From an uncultured Prevotella sp. (GTDB taxonomy: Bacteria; Bacteroidota; Bacteroidia; Bacteroidales; Bacteroidaceae), in NCBI GenBank assembly GCA_900315635.1, contig OMZV01000005.1:124001-188000 (forward strand): 64,000 nt of DNA, read 5' to 3'. Positions 26,544 to 36,166 of this stretch are shown in pieces (position 1 is the stretch's first letter; the number at the start of each line of letters is the position of its first letter). The notes below the pieces were generated by a model. That model had not been told where the DNA came from. It worked only from the letters and a program-made list of their open reading frames with translations, and did not search any database. Both the position numbers and the translations under genes were made by a program.

Positions 26544-28034
26544 TCAATGCTTAATGAGCTTCATCTCATGGTCAATACATGATGGATATTCCTCACGATA
26601 GTGGGAAACCATGATGAGAGTCTTGTTCCTTCGCTTGCAGAAAGTGTCGATGACATCCTTCACAAGTCGGCGGTTACGGTTGTCAAGACCATGCAAAGGC
26701 TCATCGAGGATGATGAGTTCAGGGTCCTTGACAAAGGCACGGGCAAGCAAGACAAGACGCTGTTCACCACTTGAAATCTCAAGGAACGGAGCCGTCTCCT
26801 TGCCCTCTAGTCCGAAGACATCCATCCAAAACTTACAACGCTCAATATCATCGCCCGTCGGTTTGACATACAGTCCGACCGAATCTTTCAGTCCACTGGC
26901 AACAACATTGATTGCAGGCATATCACGATGATAGGCACGGTGCATTTCCGGAGACACATAACCAATGTGTTTCTTTATGTCCCAGATGCTCTCACCGGTA
27001 CCACGCTGGCGTCCGAAAAGGGTAATGTCACAAGCATAAGACTGCGGATTATCAGCACAGACAAGGCTCAGGAGTGTCGACTTACCAGCGCCGTTCTGTC
27101 CACTTAAAGCCCAATGCTCGCCATTGTGCACCGTCCAGTCGAGCGACTTCAATATCGTTCGCTTACCATAGACAATACTCACATGGTTCATCTTCACCAC
27201 CTCATCGACATCATAGTCGTCATTGTTGTATGGCAGGTCGATAATCTGCTTAGCATTCTCGTCACTCAATATATGTGCAGGAACAGGCTCACGGCTATCA
27301 AGATACTCTTTCAACGTAACCTTTGGATACACCTTCATGTCCTTCACCTCGACTACATGAGTAATGAAGTCAGGAATATCATCGGTCTTCGAGAGGATAA
27401 GAATAATCTGCAAGTTGCGCTCATTGGCAAGTGTCGTGAGGAGAACCTTCAACTGGTCACGTGTCTCGGCATCAAGACCAATGAACGGATTGTCCATTAT
27501 AAGCACCCGCGGGTCGGCAAACAAAGCTGTGGCAAGCTTGAACTTACGGAGCTCTCCGCTGGACAATAATATAATGTACTTGTCGAGCAACGACCGCATA
27601 TTGAACAAATCATAGATATGCTGTTGCAGCTCACGGCGCTCAGGTGTATCCTCACCAGCCATGTTGAAAGCCTCTTCGAGCTTATCGCCAGCCGTCGGAG
27701 TACTCTCATCAATCTCCATCTGATTCCAGCGTTGCTGAAGATAGTAGGTCTTATCATTGTCACCTCCGTATGTATCACGGAAAGTAATATACTTAATGTT
27801 GTCACTCACAAGCTTCTTCGTACTTGGCGAGAAGTTATACTCAGGGTCGTGCATGAGCAGCGGATGCCGCCCTACGATAATATCGGCAAGCATCGACTTA
27901 CCACCGCCATTCGGACCGACGATGGCAACGTGCTCGCCATCAAGGGTCTCAAAGTTAACAGGCTCTGCCATCCGCCACTTAGGCATTCGGCAAACGCCAT
28001 TCTGTATCCGTATTATAGCTTGTGTTGTAGTCAT
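26544..28034 (-). CDS. Double ABC-ATPase domain protein, ModF-like
   Basis: A 496-residue soluble protein with two ABC nucleotide-binding domains and no membrane segment. Walker A motifs: VGPNGGGKSML (about residue 38) and SGQNGAGKSTL (about 318). Signatures LSSGELRKFKLATAL and ISSGEQRLVLLARAF, with Walker B LIMDNPFIGLD and LIILDEPLHGLD. The arrangement resembles the molybdenum-associated ModF/PhrA ATPases, but no mod gene is nearby, so the substrate or role is unassigned. It lies 11 bases after ruvC in the same transcript. Confidence 0.85.
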   Translation of the reverse strand: MTTTQAIIRIQNGVCRMPKWRMAEPVNFETLDGEHVAIVGPNGGGKSMLADIIVGRHPLLMHDPEYNFSPSTKKLVSDNIKYITFRDTYGGDNDKTYYLQQRWNQMEIDESTPTAGDKLEEAFNMAGEDTPERRELQQHIYDLFNMRSLLDKYIILLSSGELRKFKLATALFADPRVLIMDNPFIGLDAETRDQLKVLLTTLANERNLQIILILSKTDDIPDFITHVVEVKDMKVYPKVTLKEYLDSREPVPAHILSDENAKQIIDLPYNNDDYDVDEVVKMNHVSIVYGKRTILKSLDWTVHNGEHWALSGQNGAGKSTLLSLVCADNPQSYACDITLFGRQRGTGESIWDIKKHIGYVSPEMHRAYHRDMPAINVVASGLKDSVGLYVKPTGDDIERCKFWMDVFGLEGKETAPFLEISSGEQRLVLLARAFVKDPELIILDEPLHGLDNRNRRLVKDVIDTFCKRRNKTLIMVSHYREEYPSCIDHEMKLIKH

Positions 28035-28045
28035 AATTTTGAATT

Positions 28046-28636
28046 TTAAATTTTTGATTTTGTATCAACCGCTCCGTGGATTTTATCTTTGTTCTTTATC
28101 GCAAAGTCCTTCCAACTGCCATAATGCCGTGCCGTGGTCTGTGGTCGGCTCGACTCCAGGAAATGACAATATGCTGCGGCAAGCGCATCAGTGGCATCGA
28201 GGAAATGCGGTTTCTGGTCGTCACGAAGATTGAGAAGGCGTTGCAACATTCCAGCCACCTGTTCCTTCGACGCCGAGCCATTGCCAGTGATTGCCATCTT
28301 TATCTTCAGCGGAGCATACTCATGTATCGGCACATTGTGATGGATAGCCGCCGCAATGGCGACTCCCTGTGCCCTGCCGAGCTTCAACATCGACTGGACA
28401 TTCTTTCCGAAGAACGGAGCCTCAATAGCCATCTCATCGGGCAGATACTCATCAATGATCCCCGTCACACGCTCGAAAATCTTTCCAAGTTTCAGGTATG
28501 GGTCATGCTGCCTGCGCATGTCAATGACTCCCATCACGACCAGCTGCGCCTTGTTGCCGGTAACCTTCAATACCCCATAGCCCATGACATTCGTGCCAGG
28601 GTCAATGCCGAGGATGATTTTTTCCCCTTTAGCCAT
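28046..28636 (-). CDS. ruvC: Holliday-junction resolvase RuvC
   Basis: A 196-residue endonuclease that cuts Holliday junctions. The acidic catalytic residues sit in [32 protein letters not shown] and [14 protein letters not shown]. Its start codon overlaps the stop of the metallo-hydrolase gene by one base. ruvA and ruvB are not in the window. Confidence 0.95.
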   Translation of the reverse strand: MAKGEKIILGIDPGTNVMGYGVLKVTGNKAQLVVMGVIDMRRQHDPYLKLGKIFERVTGIIDEYLPDEMAIEAPFFGKNVQSMLKLGRAQGVAIAAAIHHNVPIHEYAPLKIKMAITGNGSASKEQVAGMLQRLLNLRDDQKPHFLDATDALAAAYCHFLESSRPQTTARHYGSWKDFAIKNKDKIHGAVDTKSKI

Positions 28637-29280
28637 TATCTGTCCATATATGGGTTATGTGCAAGCTCATTGCCGATGGTTGTCTCACCACCATGACCGG
28701 GCAGCACACGGGTATCGTCGGGCAACTGGGCAAGCTCACGGAGACTGTTTATTATCATGAACATCGAACCGCCATCGAAGTCGGTACGCCCAATGCTGTC
28801 GCGGAAAAGGGTATCGCCGGTGAAGGCAACTTTCTCTTCGGGGCAGTAGAATGTTATGCCACCGGGAGAATGACCCGGACACGGAATAGTCTGGAACTTA
28901 TGCTCGCCGAAGGAAATTACCTCATCTCTCTCGAAATAGTGACCGACAGGCGGGAAGTCATAATCAATGGTAACGTTGAACATCTTCTCAGCCTGACCCT
29001 TCAAGTCGTTCATGAATCCCTCGTCACCGGCACCAGCCTCCGGCTTCAGTCCGAACTCGTCATAGATTGTATTGTCGCCAAAGTTATGGTCGACATGTCC
29101 GTGAGTGCATAGCAAGTGCTTAGGCACAAGCTTGTTGTTGCGGATATAGTCGACAATGGCACGACGTTCCTCTTCATAATATGCGCCACAATCAATAATG
29201 ACGCACTCGTTGGTTGAATCGCTGACGACATAGCAATTCTCCCGAATCATATTGCAAACAAATCTTTGTATATTCAGCAT
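28636..29280 (-). CDS. Metallo-beta-lactamase fold hydrolase (glyoxalase II-like)
   Basis: A 214-residue hydrolase. Zinc ligands: [32 protein letters not shown], and the final [13 protein letters not shown]. This pattern fits the glyoxalase II-like or persulfide-dioxygenase-like short proteins that hydrolyse thioesters. It lies between rsmG and ruvC with 11-base and 1-base junctions, so it is clearly in the operon. Its exact substrate is unknown. Confidence 0.88.
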   Translation of the reverse strand: MLNIQRFVCNMIRENCYVVSDSTNECVIIDCGAYYEEERRAIVDYIRNNKLVPKHLLCTHGHVDHNFGDNTIYDEFGLKPEAGAGDEGFMNDLKGQAEKMFNVTIDYDFPPVGHYFERDEVISFGEHKFQTIPCPGHSPGGITFYCPEEKVAFTGDTLFRDSIGRTDFDGGSMFMIINSLRELAQLPDDTRVLPGHGGETTIGNELAHNPYMDR

Positions 29281-29291
29281 TGTTTCTTTTG

Positions 29292-29912
29292 TTAAATCGG
29301 TATGTAAATGACATACTTCTCTTGGAACCAGTCCTCAGTGAACCACTGGCTGATCTCATCAACCTCAACGATATGGCTGAAAGGCTTTATCTCGTCCTTG
29401 ATGTCACCGCCTTTTAGCACAATCACGCCATTCTCGATGGAGTTCCGGCTATCCTTGGCAATGTTCTTACGGACAATCTTAATCAACTCCGGCAGAGGCA
29501 TGACGGCACGCGAGACCACGAAGTCGTACTTTCCCTTCTCTTCTTCCCCACTCTTCTGCTCGGCAACGACGTTCTTCAGACCAATAGCCTGAGCCACCTC
29601 ATTGGTCACGCGGATTTTCTTTGCCGTGCGGTCGATGAGCTTGAACTGAACATCAGGGAACATGATAGCCAATGGAATGCCCGGGAAACCGCCACCGGTA
29701 CCGAAATCGAGGACTCGTGCGCCTGCCTTGAACTGCGTGAACTTGGCAATGGCAAGCGAATGGAGCACGTGGTGGAGATACAGGTTGTCGATGTCCTTGC
29801 GTGAAATGACGTTTATCTTCGAGTTCCAATCACGGTAGAGGGCATCAAGCTGTTCCAGTTGCTTGCGCTGAGTCTCGGTCAGACTGGGGAAATATTTCAG
29901 AATTTCTTCCAT
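29292..29912 (-). CDS. rsmG: 16S rRNA (guanine-N7)-methyltransferase RsmG
   Basis: A 206-residue SAM-dependent methyltransferase that modifies G527 of 16S rRNA. Seen: the SAM motif LDFGTGGGFPGIPLAI, the N-terminal RDWNSKINVISRKDIDNLYLHHVLHS, and FVVSRAVMPLPELI. First gene of the five-gene minus-strand run. Confidence 0.94.
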   Translation of the reverse strand: MEEILKYFPSLTETQRKQLEQLDALYRDWNSKINVISRKDIDNLYLHHVLHSLAIAKFTQFKAGARVLDFGTGGGFPGIPLAIMFPDVQFKLIDRTAKKIRVTNEVAQAIGLKNVVAEQKSGEEEKGKYDFVVSRAVMPLPELIKIVRKNIAKDSRNSIENGVIVLKGGDIKDEIKPFSHIVEVDEISQWFTEDWFQEKYVIYIPI

Positions 29913-29978
29913 TCAGTTAAAAATCAATATATTACAGCTACAAACCGATAGCTGTCGTTAACAAAACTACATTGAGCG

Positions 29979-29986
29979 CAAAGTTA
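29979..29986 (-). promoter_or_regulatory. Promoter of the rsmG operon
   Basis: Minus-strand TAACTTTG, 67 bases from the rsmG start. It is the mirror image of the HAD promoter 13 bases away. Confidence 0.65.
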
Positions 29987-29999
29987 CAAATAAAATTCG

Positions 30000-30007
30000 T
30001 AACTTTG
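30000..30007 (+). promoter_or_regulatory. Promoter of the HAD phosphatase gene
   Basis: TAACTTTG, exact -7 match, 32 bases before the ATG. Back to back with the rsmG promoter, so the two RNA polymerases would compete. Confidence 0.65.
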
Positions 30008-30038
30008 CACCCCGAATTATAATAAATAAGGTAAAAAG

Positions 30039-30647
30039 ATGAAAGCAGCATTATTCGACCTCGATGGTGTGGTGTTCAACACAGAGCCGCAGTACACCAT
30101 CTTCTGGGGCGGAATCTTCGATGAATATTATCCAGGTAACGACCATTTGGCAGACAAGATCAAGGGCTCGACACTCGTTCAGATTTACGACAAGTACTTT
30201 GCCGACAAGCCCGAGGAGCAGGCAAAGATTACCCGTCGGCTCGACGAGTTTGAAACGAAGATGCAATTTAACTACATTCCCGGCTTCGTCGACTATGTGA
30301 AGGAACTGCATAAGGAAGGCGTGAAGACAGCCATCGTGACCAGTTCGAACAAGATGAAGATGCAGGCAGTGTATGAGCAGCGTCCGGAGGTGAAGGAATA
30401 TTTCGACGCCATCCTCACCAGTGAGGACTTCTCCGAGAGTAAGCCTTCACCTGATTGCTACCTCAAGGCAGCCGCCCGCTTTGGCTTCGACGCCAAGGAT
30501 TGCACCGTCTTCGAGGACAGTTTCAACGGATTGAAATCCGGTCGTGCCAGTGGAGCGTATGTCATCGGACTCGCCACCACGAACAGCGCAGAGTCCATCG
30601 CGCCATACTGCGACAAGGTAATAAAGGACTATTCCGAGCTGATGTAA
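30039..30647 (+). CDS. HAD-superfamily phosphatase, beta-phosphoglucomutase type
   Basis: A 202-residue HAD hydrolase. Motif I FDLDGVVFNTEPQY with the nucleophile Asp8 and acid/base Asp10, motif II VTSSN, motif III KPSPDCYLKAA, and motif IV FEDSFNGLKSG. A helical cap lies between residues 15 and 85. It probably dephosphorylates or isomerises a sugar phosphate. A single-gene transcript, divergent from rsmG. Confidence 0.9.
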   Translation: MKAALFDLDGVVFNTEPQYTIFWGGIFDEYYPGNDHLADKIKGSTLVQIYDKYFADKPEEQAKITRRLDEFETKMQFNYIPGFVDYVKELHKEGVKTAIVTSSNKMKMQAVYEQRPEVKEYFDAILTSEDFSESKPSPDCYLKAAARFGFDAKDCTVFEDSFNGLKSGRASGAYVIGLATTNSAESIAPYCDKVIKDYSELM

Positions 30648-30691
30648 CAACCGTCTGGAGTTGATTAATTATTTACATCGGCGGAAACCGA

Positions 30692-30801
30692 TATTGGCAA
30701 TTTCGTAAAAGATACCCGATTAGGATGTAAAAGTTACCGTTTTACGTTCTAATCGGGTATCTTTTATGTTCTAATTGGGTATCAATTAGACCGTATTTTG
30801 G
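30692..30801. repeat. 22-bp period array related to the 18.7-kb array
   Basis: Phased 22-base units start at 30714, 30736, 30758 and 30780, preceded by a partial unit ending GTAAAAGAT at 30713. ACCCGATTAG, then GTAAAAG, then inverted TATCTTTTATG and TATCAATTAG recur. The units are recognisably the same as those at 18720-18829, with the same change of orientation midway. It lies in a 342-base gap (30648-30989) with no gene. Confidence 0.82.
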
Positions 30802-30989
30802 TACTCTTTTATAACCAATTGTATAACAGCTATTTACAGGGTAAGAACTATTTACTCTGTAAAAAACACGCAAAAGCCAAAATAATTGACATTATAGATA
30901 ATAATACCAACTACGTTAATCCTTAAAATAAAATATATTTGTGATTATTGTTGGTCTTACAACAAAAATCAAGTAAGACCGGAAGGAAG

Positions 30990-31071
30990 TGGGTGGTGAT
31001 GGATTCGAACCACCGAAGCTAGAAGCAGCAGATTTACAGTCTGCCCCATTTGGCCACTCTGGAAACCACCC
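30990..31071 (-). tRNA. tRNA-Tyr (anticodon GTA)
   Basis: The minus strand folds as a class II tRNA. Acceptor GGGTGGT pairs with ACCACCC; the anticodon loop CTGTAAA sits on a GCAGA/TCTGC stem; a variable arm follows; the T arm is GGTGGTTCGAATCCATC. GTA reads Tyr codons. The CCA end is not encoded. Confidence 0.95.
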
Positions 31072-31089
31072 GTTTTGTTTTTGCGAGTG

Positions 31090-31097
31090 CAAAGGTA
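31090..31097 (-). promoter_or_regulatory. Promoter of tRNA-Tyr
   Basis: Minus-strand TACCTTTG, 18 bases upstream of the tRNA 5' end. Confidence 0.6.
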
Positions 31098-31145
31098 CTA
31101 TTTTTTATTGGTATAAACAAATATAAAAGGAATAATTTTTGAATT

Positions 31146-31228
31146 AATAACAATCTGTTAGTTTTAAGGGTCTGATATATACGTTATAGTTTAAGAGTGT
31201 AAGCATATAGAACTTACAGATTGTTATT
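31146..31228. repeat. Inverted repeat, 21-bp arms
   Basis: AATAACAATCTGT (31146-31158) and ACAGATTGTTATT (31216-31228) are perfect reverse complements. The pairing extends inwards to 21 bases with two mismatches, around a loop of about 41 bases. It lies in the 276-base space between tRNA-Tyr and gltB; no T run follows. Confidence 0.7.
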
Positions 31229-31287
31229 TTAGTCCGAAAATAAGATTAAAGCATATAACGCCATAACGCAAATTGAAAGAAAAATTG

Positions 31288-31295
31288 TACTTTTG
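31288..31295 (+). promoter_or_regulatory. Promoter of gltB
   Basis: TACTTTTG, a -7 match. Transcription would begin near 31300, so the in-frame ATG at 31273 cannot be the start; the ATG at 31348 can. Confidence 0.6.
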
Positions 31296-31347
31296 CAATC
31301 AGATTGATAGGAAATACACTTTATTATTTATTAATTGCGAACAAAAT

Positions 31348-34300
31348 ATGGGAAATGGATTGTATAATCCCGCGTATGAACATGATGCGTGTGGCGTTGG
31401 CATGGTGGTCAACATTCATGGCAACAAGAGCCACGAACTAGTCGACAACGCGCTGAAGGTTCTTGAGAATCTTCGTCACCGTGGTGCCGAGGGTGCTGAT
31501 GGAAAGACCGGCGACGGTGCCGGCATCCTGCTCCAAATTCCGCATGAGTTCATATTGCTTCAGGGTATTCCGGTGCCGGAAAAGGGCAAATACGGTACAG
31601 GACTTGTTTTCTTGCCTAAGGACGCAAAACGCCAGCAAGAGATTCTGTCTATAATGATTGAAGAGATTGAGCGCGAAGGGCTTTCGCTGACCCACCTGCG
31701 CACAGTCCCTACAAATCCTGACTGCCTCGGCGAGGCCGCTCTGGCATCAGAGCCTGACATCAAGCAAGTGTTCATTACCGGAGTTACTGACGACAAGGTA
31801 CCGACATTCGAGCGCACCTTATATATAATAAGGAAGAAGATTGAGCGCCGTGTCAAGGACAAGGACTTCTACATCTGCTCACTGTCGAGCAAGAGCATAG
31901 TCTACAAGGGTATGCTCTCCAGTCTGCAGCTGCGTCAGTACTACCCCGACCTGACCAACAACTACTTCACATCAGGTCTGGCTATCGTACACAGCCGTTT
32001 CTCAACAAATACATTCCCGACATGGAGTCTGGCTCAGCCGTTCCGCATGCTCGCCCACAATGGCGAGATAAACACTATCCGTGGTAACCGCGGATGGATG
32101 AAGGCTCGTGAGTCGGTGCTCTCATCGGAGGCTCTCGGCGACATCCGCCAGATTTCGCCTATCGTTCAGCCGAACATGTCCGACTCGGCAAGTCTCGACA
32201 ATGTGTTCGAGTTCTTCGTCATGAGCGGACTGTCACTGCCACAGGCAATGGCTATCATGATTCCTGAGAGTTTCAACGACAAGAACCCTATTTCCGAGGA
32301 CTTAAAGGCGTTCTATGAGTATCATTCTATTTTGATGGAGCCATGGGACGGACCTGCCGCATTGCTGTTCTCCGACGGACGCTTTGCCGGTGGTATGCTC
32401 GACCGTAATGGTCTGCGTCCGGCTCGTTACACCATCACCAAGAACGACACGATGGTTGTCGCCTCTGAGGTTGGTGTTATGGACTTCGACCCGACAGAGA
32501 TTGCCGAGAAGGGACGTCTGCAACCGGGTAAGATTCTGCTTGTAGATACTCAGGAAGGAAAGATTTACTATGATGGTGAGATTAAGGACCGTCTTGCCCA
32601 CGAGCATCCTTATCGTCAGTGGCTGTCGACCAACCGCATTCAGCTGGAGAAGCTGAAGTCAGGACGTAAGGTCGAGAACAGCGTCGACCATCTGCTCCGC
32701 AAGGAGGTTGGTTTCGGTTTCGGCGAGGAGGATATTGCCGACACCATCATTCCAATGGCACTCAAAGGTCAGGAGCCTACTGCTTCAATGGGTAACGATA
32801 CTCCACTGGCTGTACTGTCCGACCGTCCACAGATATTCTTCAACTACTTCCGCCAGCAGTTCGCTCAGGTTACGAACCCTGCCATCGACTCTATCCGTGA
32901 GAACCTCGTGATGAGTCTGACTGAATATATCGGTCGTGTTGGCACCGGAATTCTGAACCCTAACGAGAGCAACTGTAAGATGGTGCGTCTACCACACCCG
33001 ATTCTGACGAATACTCAGCTCGATATTCTTTGTAACATCCGATATAAGGGATTCAACACTATCAAGTTGCCTATCGTCTTCGAGGTTAGCAAGGGCGAGG
33101 AAGGACTTCACGAGGCACTGGAGAATCTCTGCCATGAGGCTGAGCACAGCGTCGACGAAGGATACAACTACATTATCCTTACCGACCGTGCCGTTGATGA
33201 GGAGCACGCAGCTATCCCATCATTGCTTGCAGTGAGTGCCGTCCACCACTACCTCATTTCCGTAGGAAAGCGTGTACAGACTGCCCTTATCGTTGAGTCG
33301 GGCGAGATTCGTGAGGTTATGCACGCCGCACTGCTTCTCGGTTATGGAGCATCGGCTCTCTGCCCGTATATGACTTACGCCATCCTCAACGACCTTGTAA
33401 AGCGTGGCAAGATTCAGGAAAATTACGCTACTGCCGAGGCCAATTACATCAATGCCTTGAAGAAGGGATTGTTCAAGATTATGGCAAAGATGGGTATCTC
33501 TACCATCCGTTCTTACCGTGGCGCAAAGATATTCGAGGCTGTTGGTCTGTCGGAGAGCCTGCTTAAGACTTACTTCGGGACCGAGACTTCAACAATTGGC
33601 GGTATTGGATTGAAGGCCATCGCCCGTGATGCCATCAAACTGCATGACGAGGCCTACGGAATAGAAAAGGAGGAAGAGGTTAGCGGTCACAAGTTTGTCT
33701 TCCTGCCTGCACTTGGTCAGTTCCACTGGCGCAAGGACGGCATCAAGCATGCTTGGAACCCGGAGACTATCGCAACATTGCAGCTCGCCACACTAAAGGG
33801 CGACTACAACCTCTTCAAGAAATACACAGCACTGGCTGACCAGAAGGATGAGCCGATATTCATCCGTGACTTCCTTGACTTCAAGCGCAACCCTATCGAC
33901 ATCAATGAAGTTGAGTCGGAGGAGAGCATCGTCAAGCACTTCGTCACTGGCGCAATGTCATTCGGTGCCCTGTCAGCCGAAGCCCATGAGGCTCTGGCAC
34001 TCGCTATGAACTACCTCGGTGCACGTTCGAACACTGGTGAAGGTGGTGAGGACAGCGAGCGCTACTATACAAAGCACGATGGTATCAGTCTGTCAAGTAA
34101 GACTAAGCAGGTGGCTTCCGGTCGTTTCGGTGTCACAACAGAATATCTCACTAACGCTGAGGAGATTCAGATTAAGGTCGCCCAGGGTGCAAAACCCGGT
34201 GAGGGTGGTCAGCTTCCGGGCTTCAAGGTCAATGAGATTATCGCCAAGACCCGTCACTCTATTCCTGGAATATCTCTGATTTCGCCACCGCCTCATCACG

Positions 34301-35916
34301 ACATTTACTCTATAGAGGATCTGAAACAGCTCATCTTCGACCTCAAGAATGTCAACCCACGCGCTGCCATCAGCGTAAAGCTTGTTGCTGAGAGCGGAGT
34401 TGGAACCATCGCAGCCGGAGTTGTAAAGGCAAAGGCTGACCTTATAGTTATCTCCGGCGCCGAGGGTGGAACTGGTGCAAGCCCTGCATCTTCTATGCGC
34501 TTTGCCGGTATTTCGCCTGAGATTGGTATCGCTGAGACTCAGCAGACTCTTGTAAAGAACGGACTCCGTTCGCTCGTTCGTCTGCAGGTCGATGGACAGC
34601 TTAAGACCGGTCGTGACGTTATAATGATGGCTCTGCTCGGAGCCGAAGAGTTCGGTTTCGGTACAGCAGCATTGATTACCCTCGGTTGTGTCATGATGCG
34701 TAAGTGCTCAGCCAATACATGTCCTATGGGTGTGGCTACACAGGATCCGAAACTGCGTGCGCACTTCCGTGGCGACTACCATTACGTCATCAACTTCTTC
34801 ACATTCCTTGCACGTGAGGTTCGTGAGTACCTTGCTCAGATGGGATTCAAGAAGTTCAACGACATTATCGGACACACTGAACTGATTACCCGTAAGCCTC
34901 TCCCTGAGGATGCAGCAAAGCACTGGAGCGAGTCGACAATCGACAAGTGGAACTCTCTCGACTTCTCTAATTTGCTTCATCAGGAGACCGGCGACACTTC
35001 TTATTATTGCACAAAGACTCAAGACCATGAGCTCAACGGCATTCTCGACGAGCAGATGATTAAGGCTTCGGCAAATGCTATCGAGCAGGGTGGCGAGATC
35101 GACCTCGACTACAGTATCCGCAACACCAACCGTGCCGTCGGTACAATGCTCTCAGGCTATATAGAGACTAAGCGCTCGGCTGAACGACAGAAGCAACACG
35201 ATGCCCAGGCGGCAGGCAAGCCATACACGGCTCCACGTGAGTGCTCTATTAACGTGAAGTTCAAGGGCTCGGCAGGACAGAGCTTCGGGGCATTCCTTGT
35301 CAAGGGAGTGGACTTCAAGCTCGAAGGCGACAGCAACGACTACTTCGCTAAGGGTCTGTCGGGTGGACGTGTATCGATTCTGCCTCCTATCCGCTCTAAC
35401 TTCGCAGCCGAGGACAACATCATCGCAGGAAACACAGGTCTCTATGGTGCTACAAGTGGTGAGCTCTATGTCAACGGAAAGGTTGGCGAGCGATTCGCAG
35501 TACGTAACTCTGGAGCCATTGCCGTTATCGAAGGTGCCGGCGACCATTGCTGCGAGTACATGACCGGCGGTCGTGTGGTAGTACTCGGTGAGACAGGACG
35601 CAACTTTGCAGCCGGTATGTCCGGTGGTGTAGCCTACGTCTGGGACCGCAAGCACAACTTCGACTACTTCTGTAACATGGATATGGTTGAGATAAACCTT
35701 GTCGAGGAAGCCAGCTACCGCAAGGAGCTTCATGAACTCATTCGCCAGCACTACCTCTACACTGGTTCTAAGCTTGCCCGCACAATGCTCGACGACTGGA
35801 ATCACTACGTTGAGGACTTCATTCAGGTTGTACCTATTGAGTACAAGCGTGTGCTGCAAGAGGAGCAGGTTCGCAAGCTTCAGCAGAAGATTGCTGACAT
35901 GCAGCGAGACTACTAA
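31348..35916 (+). CDS. gltB: Glutamate synthase large subunit
   Basis: A 1,522-residue enzyme that makes glutamate from glutamine and 2-oxoglutarate. A short propeptide (MGNGLYNPAYEHDA) precedes Cys15 in CGVGM, the N-terminal nucleophile of the class II glutaminase domain. A central domain, the FMN barrel (GAEGGTGASPASSMRF, about residue 1045), the iron-sulfur motif CVMMRKCSANTCPMG, and the C-terminal Gly-rich beta-helix (GATSGELYVNGKVGERFAVRNSG) follow. The start at 31348 is set by the promoter and by the processed Cys. gltD follows 250 bases later. Confidence 0.97.
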   Translation: MGNGLYNPAYEHDACGVGMVVNIHGNKSHELVDNALKVLENLRHRGAEGADGKTGDGAGILLQIPHEFILLQGIPVPEKGKYGTGLVFLPKDAKRQQEILSIMIEEIEREGLSLTHLRTVPTNPDCLGEAALASEPDIKQVFITGVTDDKVPTFERTLYIIRKKIERRVKDKDFYICSLSSKSIVYKGMLSSLQLRQYYPDLTNNYFTSGLAIVHSRFSTNTFPTWSLAQPFRMLAHNGEINTIRGNRGWMKARESVLSSEALGDIRQISPIVQPNMSDSASLDNVFEFFVMSGLSLPQAMAIMIPESFNDKNPISEDLKAFYEYHSILMEPWDGPAALLFSDGRFAGGMLDRNGLRPARYTITKNDTMVVASEVGVMDFDPTEIAEKGRLQPGKILLVDTQEGKIYYDGEIKDRLAHEHPYRQWLSTNRIQLEKLKSGRKVENSVDHLLRKEVGFGFGEEDIADTIIPMALKGQEPTASMGNDTPLAVLSDRPQIFFNYFRQQFAQVTNPAIDSIRENLVMSLTEYIGRVGTGILNPNESNCKMVRLPHPILTNTQLDILCNIRYKGFNTIKLPIVFEVSKGEEGLHEALENLCHEAEHSVDEGYNYIILTDRAVDEEHAAIPSLLAVSAVHHYLISVGKRVQTALIVESGEIREVMHAALLLGYGASALCPYMTYAILNDLVKRGKIQENYATAEANYINALKKGLFKIMAKMGISTIRSYRGAKIFEAVGLSESLLKTYFGTETSTIGGIGLKAIARDAIKLHDEAYGIEKEEEVSGHKFVFLPALGQFHWRKDGIKHAWNPETIATLQLATLKGDYNLFKKYTALADQKDEPIFIRDFLDFKRNPIDINEVESEESIVKHFVTGAMSFGALSAEAHEALALAMNYLGARSNTGEGGEDSERYYTKHDGISLSSKTKQVASGRFGVTTEYLTNAEEIQIKVAQGAKPGEGGQLPGFKVNEIIAKTRHSIPGISLISPPPHHDIYSIEDLKQLIFDLKNVNPRAAISVKLVAESGVGTIAAGVVKAKADLIVISGAEGGTGASPASSMRFAGISPEIGIAETQQTLVKNGLRSLVRLQVDGQLKTGRDVIMMALLGAEEFGFGTAALITLGCVMMRKCSANTCPMGVATQDPKLRAHFRGDYHYVINFFTFLAREVREYLAQMGFKKFNDIIGHTELITRKPLPEDAAKHWSESTIDKWNSLDFSNLLHQETGDTSYYCTKTQDHELNGILDEQMIKASANAIEQGGEIDLDYSIRNTNRAVGTMLSGYIETKRSAERQKQHDAQAAGKPYTAPRECSINVKFKGSAGQSFGAFLVKGVDFKLEGDSNDYFAKGLSGGRVSILPPIRSNFAAEDNIIAGNTGLYGATSGELYVNGKVGERFAVRNSGAIAVIEGAGDHCCEYMTGGRVVVLGETGRNFAAGMSGGVAYVWDRKHNFDYFCNMDMVEINLVEEASYRKELHELIRQHYLYTGSKLARTMLDDWNHYVEDFIQVVPIEYKRVLQEEQVRKLQQKIADMQRDY

Positions 35917-35919
35917 GAG

Positions 35920-36163
35920 AAAGGTAAAAGGGTAAAAAAGTAAAAAGGTAAAAGGGCTCGTGCCGATAATCCTTTTACTTCTTTACCCCTCACCAAATTC
36001 ACTTAATAGTCAATCTCTCAGAGTCAATTAGAGTATTTCTCATAAATAACAAAGAATAGAGAACAAAGTAATTTTAGGTTCAGAAGGTTTAATCAGATGA
36101 GCCATTTATCAATGGTTAGCAGTATTTTTTACCTTTCTACCTTTTTACTTTTTTACCTTTAAC
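35920..36163. repeat. Inverted-repeat element between gltB and gltD
   Basis: Left end: GGTAAAAGGGTAAAAAAG and TAAAAAGGTAAAAGG. Right end (36125-36163): TTTTTTACCTTTCTACC, TTTTTACTTTTTTACC. The ends are inverted copies. A nearer inverted copy (CCTTTTACTTC, 35971-35990) can form a hairpin straight after gltB. The 250-base spacer has no gene; the element fills it. Confidence 0.65.
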
Positions 36164-36166
36164 ATC

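Noticed and set aside
35152-35859. A 235-residue minus-strand frame opposite gltB
   Set aside because: Shadow of the glutamate synthase beta-helix region.
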